Shown: positions 53,950 to 64,000 of the stretch, piece after piece
Layout: every line of letters begins with the position of its first letter
Position numbering within the stretch: position 1 is the first letter of the stretch
DNA from: Triticum aestivum
Lineage: Eukaryota > Streptophyta > Magnoliopsida > Poales > Poaceae
Direction of reading: 5' to 3'
NCBI RefSeq assembly: GCF_018294505.1
Contig: NC_057812.1
Coordinates: forward strand, 57,143,012-57,207,011
DNA: 64,000 nucleotides
Translations under genes and position numbers: made by a program
The notes under the pieces: generated by a model
What the model saw: the letters and a program-made list of their open reading frames with translations, nothing else
What the model was told of the DNA's origin: nothing
The model's database searches: none

Positions 53950-56900
53950 TGTGACGCCCCCGATTCAATCGTACACTAATCATACACGCAAACGTGTACG
54001 ATCAAGATCAGGGACTCACGGGAAGATATCACAACACAACTCTAAAAAATAAAATAAGTCCTACAAGCATCATAATACAAGCCAGGGGCCTCGAGGGCTC
54101 GAATACAAGTGCTCGATCATAGACGAGTCAGCGGAAGCAACAATATCTGAGTACAGACATAAGTTAAACAAGTTTGCCTTAAGAAGGCTAGAACAAACTG
54201 GGATACAGATCAAAAGAGGCGCAGGCCTCCTGCCTGGGATCCTCCTAACTACTCCTGGTCGTCGTCAGCGGGCTGCACATAGTAGTAGGCACCTCCGGTG
54301 TAGTAGGGGTCGTCGTCGACGGTGGCGTCTGGCTCCTGGACTCCAGCATCTGGTTGCGACAACCAGAAAGAAAGGAAAGGGGAAAAAGTGGGGAGAAAGC
54401 AACCGTGAGTACTCATCCAAAGTACTCGCAAGCAAGGAACTACACTACATATGCATGGGTATATGTGTAAGGAGGCCATATCGGTGGACTGAACTGCAGA
54501 ATGCCAGAATAAGACGGGGATAGCTAGTCCTATCGAAGACTACGCTTCTGGCAGCCTTCGACTTACAGCAAGTAGAAGAGAGTAGATTGCAGTCCTCCAA
54601 GTAGCATCTCCAAGTAGCATCTCCAAGTAGCATCGCATAGCATAACCCTACCCGACGATCCTCCCCTCGTCGCCCTGTGGAAAAGCGATCACCGGGTTGT
54701 CTGTGGAACTTGGAAGGGTGTGTTTTATTAAGAATCCGGTTCTAGTTGTCATAAGGTCAAGGTACAACTCCAAGTCGTCCTGTTACCGAAGATCACGGCT
54801 ATTCGAATAGATTAACTTCCCTGCAGGGGTGCACCAACTTACCCAGCACGCTTGATCCCATTTGGCCGGACACACTTTCCTGGGTCATGCCCGGCCGCGG
54901 AAGATCAATACGTCGTAGCCCCACCTAGGCACAACAGAGAGGCCAGCACGCCGGTCTAAACCTAAGCGCGCAGGGGTCTGGGCCTATCGCCCTGAGCACA
55001 CCTGCACGTTGCGTGGGCGGCCGAAAGCAGACCTAGCCTAGTGGCGTTCCAGTCCAATTCGGCGCGCGCCGCTCCGTCGCTGACGTCTGAAGTGCTTCGG
55101 CTGATACCACGACGTCGGGATACCCATAACTACTCCCGCGTAGATGGTTAGTGCGTATAAGCTCGTAGCCAACTCAGATCAAATACCAAGATCTCGTTAA
55201 GCGTGTTAAGTATCCACGAACGCCAAACAGGGCCAGGCCCACCTGTCTCCTAGGTGGTCTCAACCTGCCCTGTCGCTCCACCACAAAGTAACAGTCGAGG
55301 GCCGTCGGGAACCCAGGCCCACCTCTACCGGGATGGAGCCACCTGTCCCTTCAGCCCCATCATCAGAATCACTTGCGGGTACTCATCGAGCTGACCCGAC
55401 TTTAGTCACCGTCTGTATAGTATGTATGTATGTATAGTATATACCCGTGATCACCTCCCGAGTGATCACGGCCCAATAGTATAGCAAGGCAGACTGACAA
55501 GAATGTAGGGCCAATGATGATAAACTAGCATCCTATACTAAGTATTTAGGATTGCGGGTAAGGTATCAATGACTATAGCAACAATGACAGGCTATGCAAC
55601 AGAATAGGAGTAACCGAACAGTAACATGCTACACTACTCTAATGCAAGCAGTATAGAAAAGAATAGGCGATATCTGGTGATCAAGGGGGGGGGGCTTGCC
55701 TGGTTGCTCTGGCAAGAGAGAGGGGTCGTCAACTCCGTAGACGAACTGGTCAGCAGCAGCGTCGGTCTCATAGTCTAACGGAGAGAAGAGGGGGAAGAAA
55801 CAATGAATACCATGTAAACAGATGCATAACGATGCATGACATGACAAGTAATGATGCTAGGCGTGACCTAACATGGTATGAGGTGATGCCGGTTAAGGGG
55901 GGAAACATCCGGGAAAATATCCCCGGTGTTTCGTGTTTTCGGGCAGAGGAGCCGGAGGGGGAAAGTTGCGGGTTCAATAGGTTAGGGGTGTGTGGCGGAC
56001 AAACGGACTGCGTATCCAGATTCGTCTCGTCGTTCTGAGCAACTTTCATGTTGAAAATAATTTAATCCGAGTTACGGATTAAAAGTTATGATTTTCTAAA
56101 GATTTTATTAATTTCTGAAATTTAATTAGTTATTTAAATTAATTCGAAAAGGGAATAATGACGTCAGCATGATGTCATGCTGACATCAGCAGTCAACAGA
56201 GTTGACTGGTCAACCTGACCAGTGGGTCCAGTGGGACCCACCTGCCATACACTGTTTAGACTTAATTAGGGTTTAGGCTAAACAAACTATTGTTTAATTA
56301 AACTAACGGATTAATTCGATTAATTAACTAGGATTAATTAACTTAATTAATATAGTTAATTAATTAATTAATTAAGTTTATTTTTATTTATTATTTAATT
56401 TATTATTATTATTTATTATTTTACAGGGTGGGGCCCAGTAGTCATACTCCAGGGGGTTTTGTTTTAAAGGGGATTAGCCCCTAAGAGAATTAGGGCCGGC
56501 CCCATGTGGCGGTGACACAGCCGGCTCGGGCCGCGGCTATGCACGCACGCACAGAGGCGACGGCACCGGCGGTACTCGGCCGGCAGGCAGCGGTGGTGGC
56601 CGGCCGCGGGCATCGACGGGCAAGGCCACGCGCAGGCCGGCCTGGCGGAGCGAGGCCAAGCACGGCAGGCGAGTCAGGGGCGGTGGAGTGCGGGGGAAGA
56701 GCAGAGCGGGCAGCGGTAGGGCGCGAACGGGCGTCGGGAGCGCACGGGGGGCATGGCCAGGGCGCGGTCCGGCCATGGTGAGTGCGGGGGCCGGAGCGCG
56801 AGATGCGGGCGCGGTCAGATCCAGCGACGGAAGCAGAGGGGGAGAGGAGAGGAGGATGCTCACGGTGGCCGTAGGGGGAATGGCAGCGGGCTCGATGGAG

Positions 56901-57852
56901 GTCGGGGAGGTCCGACGAGGAGGGGGTCGAGGTGGCGATCCGGCGACGGCGGGGTCGAGGCAGAGGAGCTCCGGTGAGGTTGCCCCAATGAACAGCGACG
57001 GCGGGGAGGTCCTCCAAGCGGTGGCGATGCGGCGCCGGCGTCGAGCACGTCGGGCGGCGGGGAGGAGATGAGGAGGCAGGCGCCGATGGCAGGCGGCGGC
57101 GCGACGAGTTCCGGCGGGATCTGACGAAGAGGAGGTCGAGGATGGAACGGCGACGAGGCAGTCGACGACGGCGTGGCAGCTCCGGGAGGGGGGAACGGGA
57201 TCGGGGCGGTGGCGTCGGTGGTTTGTTCCCCCTCCCGATCCAATCGGGAGAGAGGGGGGGAGATATTTCGGGGGGGGGGGGAGAAGTGGGGTAGTGGGTT
57301 CTAGGTCACGGGGAGCCACTGGGGTTAAGGGGGAAGTGGGGGTGGGCCGGCCTGGCGGCCCAGAGGCCAGTTGGGTCGAAGCCCAGTGGCCAAGGGGGGG
57401 GGGGTTCTCTCTATTATTATTAATTTTGTATTATTTCTTTTCTGTTTGATTACATTCATCAATCTATTTTAGTTTTGTAAAATATTCTAGTAGTACCTAA
57501 CTTAGTTCTACTAATTACACCACTGCCGCAAAAAGTTTAAACCTCAAATAAAATGGTTTAATATTTTATAATTAATAAAAGGCATTTATCTAATTGTTTT
57601 TGCTACTGTTTTATTTAGTTTAGTGCATTTAAATATTTTTGTAAAGACTTGGTTTACCCACCTATATTACTTATGAATTATTTGGCACATCCCGAACATT
57701 TTAGATTTAATATTTGAAAACCCTTATTTTTTTGACTTGATTTTGAATTCGAATTTGAATCGGTTTCGAACCAACGTGAGTTTAACAACAGTAATCGTGA
57801 TGACGTGGCCATTAGCAGGGAATTACTGTAGCTTGATTATCCGGGTGTCACA
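53950..57852 (-). repeat. 3' LTR of the LARD-like element, 3903 bp
   Basis: On plus it runs TGTGACGCCCCCGATTC to GGGTGTCACA, with palindromic TGTGAC/GTCACA ends. It contains a G/C-rich block (56480-57400) with long open frames in both strands and no domain, an AT-rich run of TTAATTAA repeats (56270-56420), and TATG microsatellites near 55420. Against the right copy (over 1949 bp) I count about 27 substitutions (1.4%). Confidence 0.9.
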
Positions 57853-57866
57853 ATTCTCCTCCACTA
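57853..57866 (-). other. Polypurine tract of the LARD-like element
   Basis: Minus strand GTGGAGGAGAAT directly abuts the LTR start TGTGACACCCGG. Confidence 0.8.
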
Positions 57867-60800
57867 CAAGAAATCTCGTCCCGAGATTTAGGAGGGGAGC
57901 AAGGGGGGAGGGATTGGGTTACGAAAAATCTAACGAATCTTATCGGTCTTGGTTGCTCTTCTCGAAGAGGTCGATCCATTACATTGATGTCTTTAGTCCT
58001 CTGGTTCAGGTCATCATGATGAAGTCGGCATCCTTTCTTCGGGATCTTCATCGTATTTAAGAATAGGTAATGGGGCAGATCAGCAACGACAGAATGCTAT
58101 AAGGGTAATAATCTGGGATTAACCCATGAATGAGCATATGAGTACCTCTCGAGTTGAACAAAATAAAACACATCGAGAGTAAAGTTGGAAGGTACAATAA
58201 GAAGTTTCAAGCAGCCAGGCAATCGTTCATTGCCTAGGCAGAAGGTGAAAAGGGGTTTCAAGCAACGGAATAATTATTGTGTCCGATGCCAGAATTGACG
58301 ATCTCATTGGAAGGTGGCTCATGAATTACATGCGAGTCCACGCGGGAGGAATAACTTTGGGAACAGGGGGTGTACAGGAGAGTCAGGTTTCGATCCTGTG
58401 GAACTGTGGGTTATGGGCCCACCATGTGGGTTAAAAGTAGGAAGGGATGAGAAGTCTTGCGTGATCATGCAAGCAAGGTATGTCAGAGGATAGCCTATCA
58501 GTTATGTCGGCAACAACATCAGTACCAAGGACGAGGGACGAAGAGAACCATTTTCCTGCTCGTTGGACGAGGCGGACCAGTAGGCAAAGTTCTCGTCCAT
58601 CGGTGGTTACCGAAATGTCACCAACAAAAGTAACAGGGTCTTACTGACAGAGTTGTACACCGAGGTGTTTACATAAGCAGGAGAATAATACTGCTTAGAT
58701 TATATAGACCTCAAGAAAGGTTAAACCAACCAATGGAAAGGAAAATAAGATTATCAGATTAAACAGAACAATGAAAAGGAAAATGTGTTTAAACACATAT
58801 ATCAGGGGGTATATCCTTCCCAAGGGCAAGCAACGCATGATATTCATGACGAGATATAACATAGAAAACCCCTTTAGGAAAGGGAAGAGAAATTTTCATG
58901 ACATTACCCATACAACGGTGTTTGGATAATTGATCAAGAAGCATTTAGCATTGGGCTTTAAATGTTCTTGTTGAAAATCACAGTACCACAGACATGCTTC
59001 GAGATAGCATTGACATGGTCTTCAAGCAAAAATCGGATTTTGGATACACAAAGGATTCATCAGGAACAAATTATAGAATAAGTCTTACCATTTCCTCATG
59101 GAAGAATAGATAACCTTGCTAAAAAGGAACAACTATAACAATAGGTCCTCCGGTCAGGGGTGCTAGGCATGAGATCACCTTACCGGGTCTTATGAAGACT
59201 AGCGTTATAACTCTTGTAAATATGTTCCAACCATCATATCTGATGGAGATTCAGATATGATTGGGGTCAGGATACCTCAGGCTCAGGATGCCTGAGAAGA
59301 AAGGTGCAACACAAATTGACGGGATGTCACTGTAAGATTCTCGGGAAATGAACTATGAAGTGATTTCCGTTAACAAGTGTTCATCATTAACCCAAGGAGA
59401 GGTCAAGGAGGTGGCTGATGAACTCAATGACAATTCATCGAGATTTCCAAAAGATGGATTTCCACAATTAAGTGAACAAGGAGACAATATTTGTCAGACC
59501 AAATGATATAAGGAAGTATGCTCGAGGAGAATATACACTACTAAACATTGGTTGAAAGGTGCGCCCGAAATAAGGGTTGGGTTGCACGACCAATGTCGGA
59601 ATGGTGATTCCATAAACAATAGACTAAGAATGAACGGCCGACCATTAACTTCAAAGCAATAGGGTTGCTAGAAGTGCAGGATCCAAACAGCACCGTTCAC
59701 TTGTTGGTACCCCGGTTGGAACCAACACGAGGACCACGAAAGAATGGTGATGGTGAGAAGTATCACTACACCAAGAACTCTTAAGGGTGATGAATTTCTC
59801 ACAACAATGAAGATATAAGAGATGTTAATGTTCCAAGGTAAAGAAGAACAATTACTGGATAGCAAGGAACTCAAGGTATAACACCAAACACGAACAAGCT
59901 TGTGTTGGTGGGAAGGCAATAAAGGTCGATGATAACGCAGATCATCGAGGGCAAGGATGGTATTTCTCATCATGAACTCATTTGATATCCTGGAAGAGCT
60001 CATAAGGTTGATGATGATCACGACACATTTGTCGAGAGGTTACATGAAGATGTAATCGATCGACGATGACATCAAGTCAAACGAATGATGAAGCGAAAGG
60101 TTATTGGAACCCCGGTTAGGACACAAACTCAAAATCAAGTTTGTTGTTCAAGGAGAAATGATATGACGACCAAAATTGACGCAAGCTTAGTTCATCGTTG
60201 AAAGTTGTGCTCCAGGAATAAGGACCGGGTAGCACAGTTAAAATCATCACGACAATGATATAGCCAAACAGGCTAGGAATGGCGTGATCGGGTACAAACT
60301 CGTACTTATAGAAGCTTACTGAAGAGTTGTTGAACCGTAGTGTGGACTCGGTTCCGTTATCGGTGTCTTTGAGTGTTTATTAACTCAGAGCCCGTGAAAA
60401 ATTGGAATCAGTGGGAAGGTAGCACTTGATGAAGAACTCATAAGGAGTTATGCAGTTCCATGATAATCTCGAGATACCAGGGGGGTAATACTCGACACAA
60501 GATCAAAGTAAAGGTTGGACTGGTGTATTGATCCATAGGAGACAATTGTTTTAACTTGTCCGAGAAATGAGATCAAAGAAGAACAATCATGGTCGGAACC
60601 ACGGTTGCAAGGGATCAATTCATAGATACCATATGTTAGTTATCAAGGAAATAGTTATTGTTACAAGAAGCTTCCATGATAGGATATACATCGCGTCCAT
60701 GGGCATGAACACAAGTTCAAGGTCGACTCCCACTTCTCCAATGCATACCCTTTCATTCACTTCTCGCTTTCGATGAAGTTTTAGCGTTGAAATTTTATCT

Positions 60801-62035
60801 GGCAAAATACCAGAAGAGTACGACTCGTGAAAACTTTCGAGTTCACACATATTAAGGAAGGCATAGGTTCAACCCATCGGGGCATCTTAGAATCCTATAC
60901 CAGAACCTTTTAGAAGTAATTAACTCAAGCTCGAAGGCAGAGCATGGTTGAGAAAGCAGACGATACAATTTACCAAAGGCATTATGTATCCGAGAAAAGG
61001 CTCACAAGTTTATTGAATATGAAGGGCGTTGTCAGATAAAATCCAATAAAGGATCTGGTGGTCCTCAAGGGATCTGACGTGAGCATCGGTACTCAACTAG
61101 AGGAAGCAGATTATAGAAACAACTGACTAACTCAATTGTCAGATGCAAAGGAATTATGATTTCCAAATCAAGGGATCAGAAGCAATGCTCTGATTAGGGG
61201 TGGATAAGTTGAATAGCCGTAGGGTACAATCAAAGACAATTGGATTGGTCGAGAACCAATTCCAGTAAAAAGAATGGCAACTCAGTCGGAAAAGTAATTT
61301 ATAAGGATCAATGATGATTGCGTGTATTCGCAAACATATTGAGTCAACAGACTCAAAATGGTAATGACAAGGAATGTCAATATGACTACGAGACTTATGG
61401 GATTATCCATAATGCAAGCAAGCAAGAATTTCAAGAGCCAAAGGCCCCAAAGGATTTTCGGAAGATCGAATATTATTTCGAAGACTTTTGTGAAACACAT
61501 GAACAACTGGGGATGAGCGGATACTCGACAAGTGCGAGGATTTATTCGAAGGGGTATTCATGTGGCAAAGAACTGCTAGGCAGTAGGCACAAAGTATTCT
61601 CGGAACAATAGAGAAAACTTCAGGGTATCTTGTAATAACAAGATCAATAGGGGATGATCGTAAGAATGGCAAGTGTAAGTAGTTATCCATACGGATTTAT
61701 CGGTGGTCAGGAATAGCCAAAGTGATGGGCACAAGTCTCGAGAGAACATCACAGAGTATCTTTGGAATCTTCTGATGTAGCAGGCGATCCTCTGCAATAA
61801 GGGGCTCTTCGGGTGGATGCGATCACGAGATCCTAATCTTAGAGTTAGCAAATTCATTTAACCCGAATAGTAGAGAGATCAGAGTCCCAGAGTATAGACG
61901 AGGAATAAAAGATCCTAATACCACCCGATGGCGACGTGGGCCCGTAAGGCACACAACCAAGTTAGTAAAAGTTTTTGCAATGTCTAGACTCGACTTCGGC
62001 CAAGGAGTGTGGAAGGGGGATTCCTACAGGCAGTC

Positions 62036-62049
62036 GGCTCTGATACCAA
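62036..62049 (-). other. Primer-binding site, initiator tRNA-Met type
   Basis: Minus strand TTGGTATCAGAGCC begins two bases after the LTR end and matches the 3' end complement of initiator tRNA-Met. Confidence 0.93.
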
Positions 62050-62051
62050 CT

Positions 62052-64000
62052 TGTGACGCCCCCGATTCAATCGTACACTAATCATACACGCAAACATGTA
62101 CGATCAAGATCAGGGACTCACGGGAAGATATCACAACACAACTCTAAAAAATAAAATAAGTCCTACAAGCATCATAATACAAGCCAGGGGCCTCGAGGGC
62201 TCGAATACAAGTGCTCGATCATAGACAAGTCAGCGGAAGCAACAATATCTGAGTACAGACATAAGTTAAACAAGTTTGCCTTAAGAAGGCTAGCACAAAC
62301 TGGGATACAGATCAAAAGAGGCGCAGGCCTCCTGCCTGGGATCCTCCTAACCACTCCTGGTCGTCGTCAGCGGGCTGCACGTAGTAGTAGGCACCTTCGG
62401 TGTAGTAGGGGTCGTCGTCGACGGTGGCATCTGGCTCCTGGACTCCAGCATCTGGTTGCGACAACCAGAAAGAAAGGAAAGGGGAAAAAGTGGGGAGAAA
62501 GCAACCGTGAGTACTCATCCAAAGTACTCACAAGCAAGGAACTACACTACATATGCATGGGTATATGTGTAAGGAGGCCATATTGGTGGACTGAACTGCA
62601 GAATGCCAGAATAAGACGGGGATAGCTAGTCCTATCGAAGACTACGCTTCTGGCAGCCTTCGACTTACAGCAAGTAGAAGAGAGTAGATTGCAGTCCTCC
62701 AAGTAGCATCTCCAAGTAGCATCTCCAAGTAGCATCGCATAGCATAACCCTACCCGGCGATCCTCCCCTCGTCGCCCTGTGGAAAAGCGATCACCGGGTT
62801 GTCTGTGGAACTTGGAAGGGTGTGTTTTATTAAGTATCCGGTTCTAGTTGTCATAAGGTCAAGGTACAACTCCAAGTCGTCCTGTTACCGAAGATCACGG
62901 CTATTCGAATAGATTAACTTCCCTGCAGGGGTGCACCAACTTACCCAGCACGCTTGATCCCATTTGGCCGGACACACTTTCCTGGGTCATGCCCGGCCGC
63001 GGAAGATCAACACGTCGCAGCCCCACCTAGGCACAACAGAGAGGCCAGCACGCCGGTCTAAACCTAAGCGCGCAGGGGTCTGGGCCCATCGCCCTGAGCA
63101 CACCTGCACGTTGCGTGGGCGGCCGAAAGCAGACCTAGCCTAGTGGCGTTCCAGTCCAATTCGGCGCGCGCCACTCCGTCGCTGACGTCTGAAGTGCTTC
63201 GGCTGATACCACGACGTCGGGATACCCATAACTACTCCCGCGTAGATGGTTAGTGCGTATAAGCTCGTAGCCAACTCAGATCAAATACCAAGATCTCGTT
63301 AAGCGTGTTAAGTATCCGCGAACTCCGAACAGGGCCAGACCCACCTGTCTCCTAGGTGGTCTCAACCTGCCCTGTCGCTCCGCCACAAAGTAACAGTCGA
63401 GGGCCGTCGGGAACCCAGGCCCACCTCTACCGGGATGGAGCCACCTGTCCCTTCAGCCCCATCATCAGAATCACTTGCGGGTACTCATCGAGCTGACCCG
63501 ACTTTAGTCACCGTCTGTATAGTATGTATGTATGTATAGTATATACCCGTGATCACCTCCCGAGTGATCACGGCCCAATAGTATAGCAAGGCAGACTGAC
63601 AAGAATGTAGGGCCAATGATGATAAACTAGCATCCTATACTAAGTATTTAGGATTGCGGGTAAGGTATCAATGACTGTAGCAACAATGACAGGCTATGCA
63701 ACAGAATAGGAGTAACCAAACAGTAACATGCTACACTACTCTAATGCAAGCAGTATAGAAAAGAATAGGCGATATCTGGTGATCAAGGGGGGGGGCTTGC
63801 CTGGTTGCTCTGGCAAGAGAGAGGGGTCGTCAACTCCGTAGACGAACTGGTCAGCAGCAGCGTCGGTCTCGTAGTCTAACGGAGAGAAGAGGGGGAAGAA
63901 ACAATGAATACCATGTAAACAGATGCATAACGATGCATGACATGACAAGTAACGATGCTAGGCGTGACTTAACGTGGTATGAGGTGATGCCAGTTAAGGG
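62052..64000 (-). repeat. 5' LTR of the LARD-like element, first 1949 bp in the window
   Basis: Near-identical to 53950 onward, with about 27 scattered substitutions and a shorter G-run at 63787. Small frames here (for example the one encoding MSCHASLCICLHGIHCFF) also occur in the other LTR and are not genes. Confidence 0.93.

Larger units (their letters stand above)
57853..62051 (-). other. Internal region of the LARD-like element, non-coding
   Basis: No open frame here exceeds about 120 codons. I checked sample stretches in both strands for gag, protease, RT (YxDD) and integrase motifs and saw none. The minus strand carries stops at high density. Such domains usually serve packaging and dimerisation of the RNA; that role is inferred here from the class. 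Confidence 0.75.
53950..64000 (-). mobile_element. LARD-like non-autonomous LTR retrotransposon with 3.9-kb LTRs, inserted in Copia-2 pol
   Basis: The left 3' LTR (53950-57852), internal region and right 5' LTR (62052 onward, cut by the window edge) are defined. Orientation is minus because the primer-binding site lies next to the right LTR. The internal 4.2 kb shows no gag or pol motif. Long LTRs flanking a conserved non-coding interior are the definition of LARD elements described in Triticeae. Left target copy GATCA is at 53945-53949; the partner lies outside. Confidence 0.88.

Noticed and set aside
56490..57319. 260-codon minus-strand frame as a gene
   Set aside because: Located inside an LTR of extreme G+C content, with equally long frames on the other strand and no domain.
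61282..61857. Short frames in the LARD interior as possible gag remnants
   Set aside because: No zinc knuckle, protease or RT motif, and frames on both strands are short and interrupted.

Overview
The window is plant nuclear DNA from a grass of the wheat tribe (Triticeae). The evidence is an Angela/WIS-type Copia LTR, TGATACGTC-type and Fatima-like Gypsy LTRs, a LARD-like element with 3.9 kb LTRs, and CACTA elements whose subterminal repeats carry the 'TCCCGGTT' and 'CCAGTAGCGC' motifs. These are nested in one another around a single spliced host gene. There is no bacterial, organellar or CRISPR content. Family names come from recalled consensus sequences, not from a database search.

Layout. 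1-7866: right part of a CACTA element. It has a 199-bp satellite, subterminal repeats, a TATA box, a leader full of nested palindromes (one carries an SNF2-helicase-like gene fragment on both arms), and an apparently intact seven-exon gene for a 1090-residue protein with a Ulp1-type C48 protease tail. 7867-10587: Angela-like Copia (minus strand), split by the CACTA. 10588 to about 12.7 kb: an older Copia (minus) whose gag was hit by the Angela element. About 12.74-14.9 kb: decayed LINE ORF2 (minus). 15.56-16.06 kb: Copia LTR fragment. 16.08-16.70 kb: non-LTR insertion with a perfect 15-bp target duplication. 17382-20762 (minus): the host gene, a 13-exon FIE/ESC-type WD40 subunit of Polycomb repressive complex 2, open through all junctions (378 residues), with MITE-like insertions in two introns. 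22962-25612: 3' LTR and non-coding internal part of a minus-strand LTR element, interrupted at 25613 by a chromodomain Gypsy (25613-34277) that has decayed gag-pol and a truncated 3' LTR. 34.3-37.07 kb: unassigned.

37068 to the right edge is a four-level nest. A second CACTA element (gene on minus) was hit by a Fatima-like Gypsy (38711-47840, TSD CCGAC) and by a second Copia (from 48577). That Copia's pol was then hit by a LARD-like element (from 53950), whose second LTR runs off the window. Hand-counted LTR differences (about 3.5% for the chromodomain Gypsy, 2.5% for the Fatima-like element, 1.4% for the LARD) suggest that the LARD is the youngest insertion.

Functionally, only the FIE-like gene looks like a cellular gene. 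Most transposon genes are broken by stops, frameshifts or insertions. The exceptions are the first CACTA gene and the Copia-2 gag to integrase frame, which is open up to the LARD junction.
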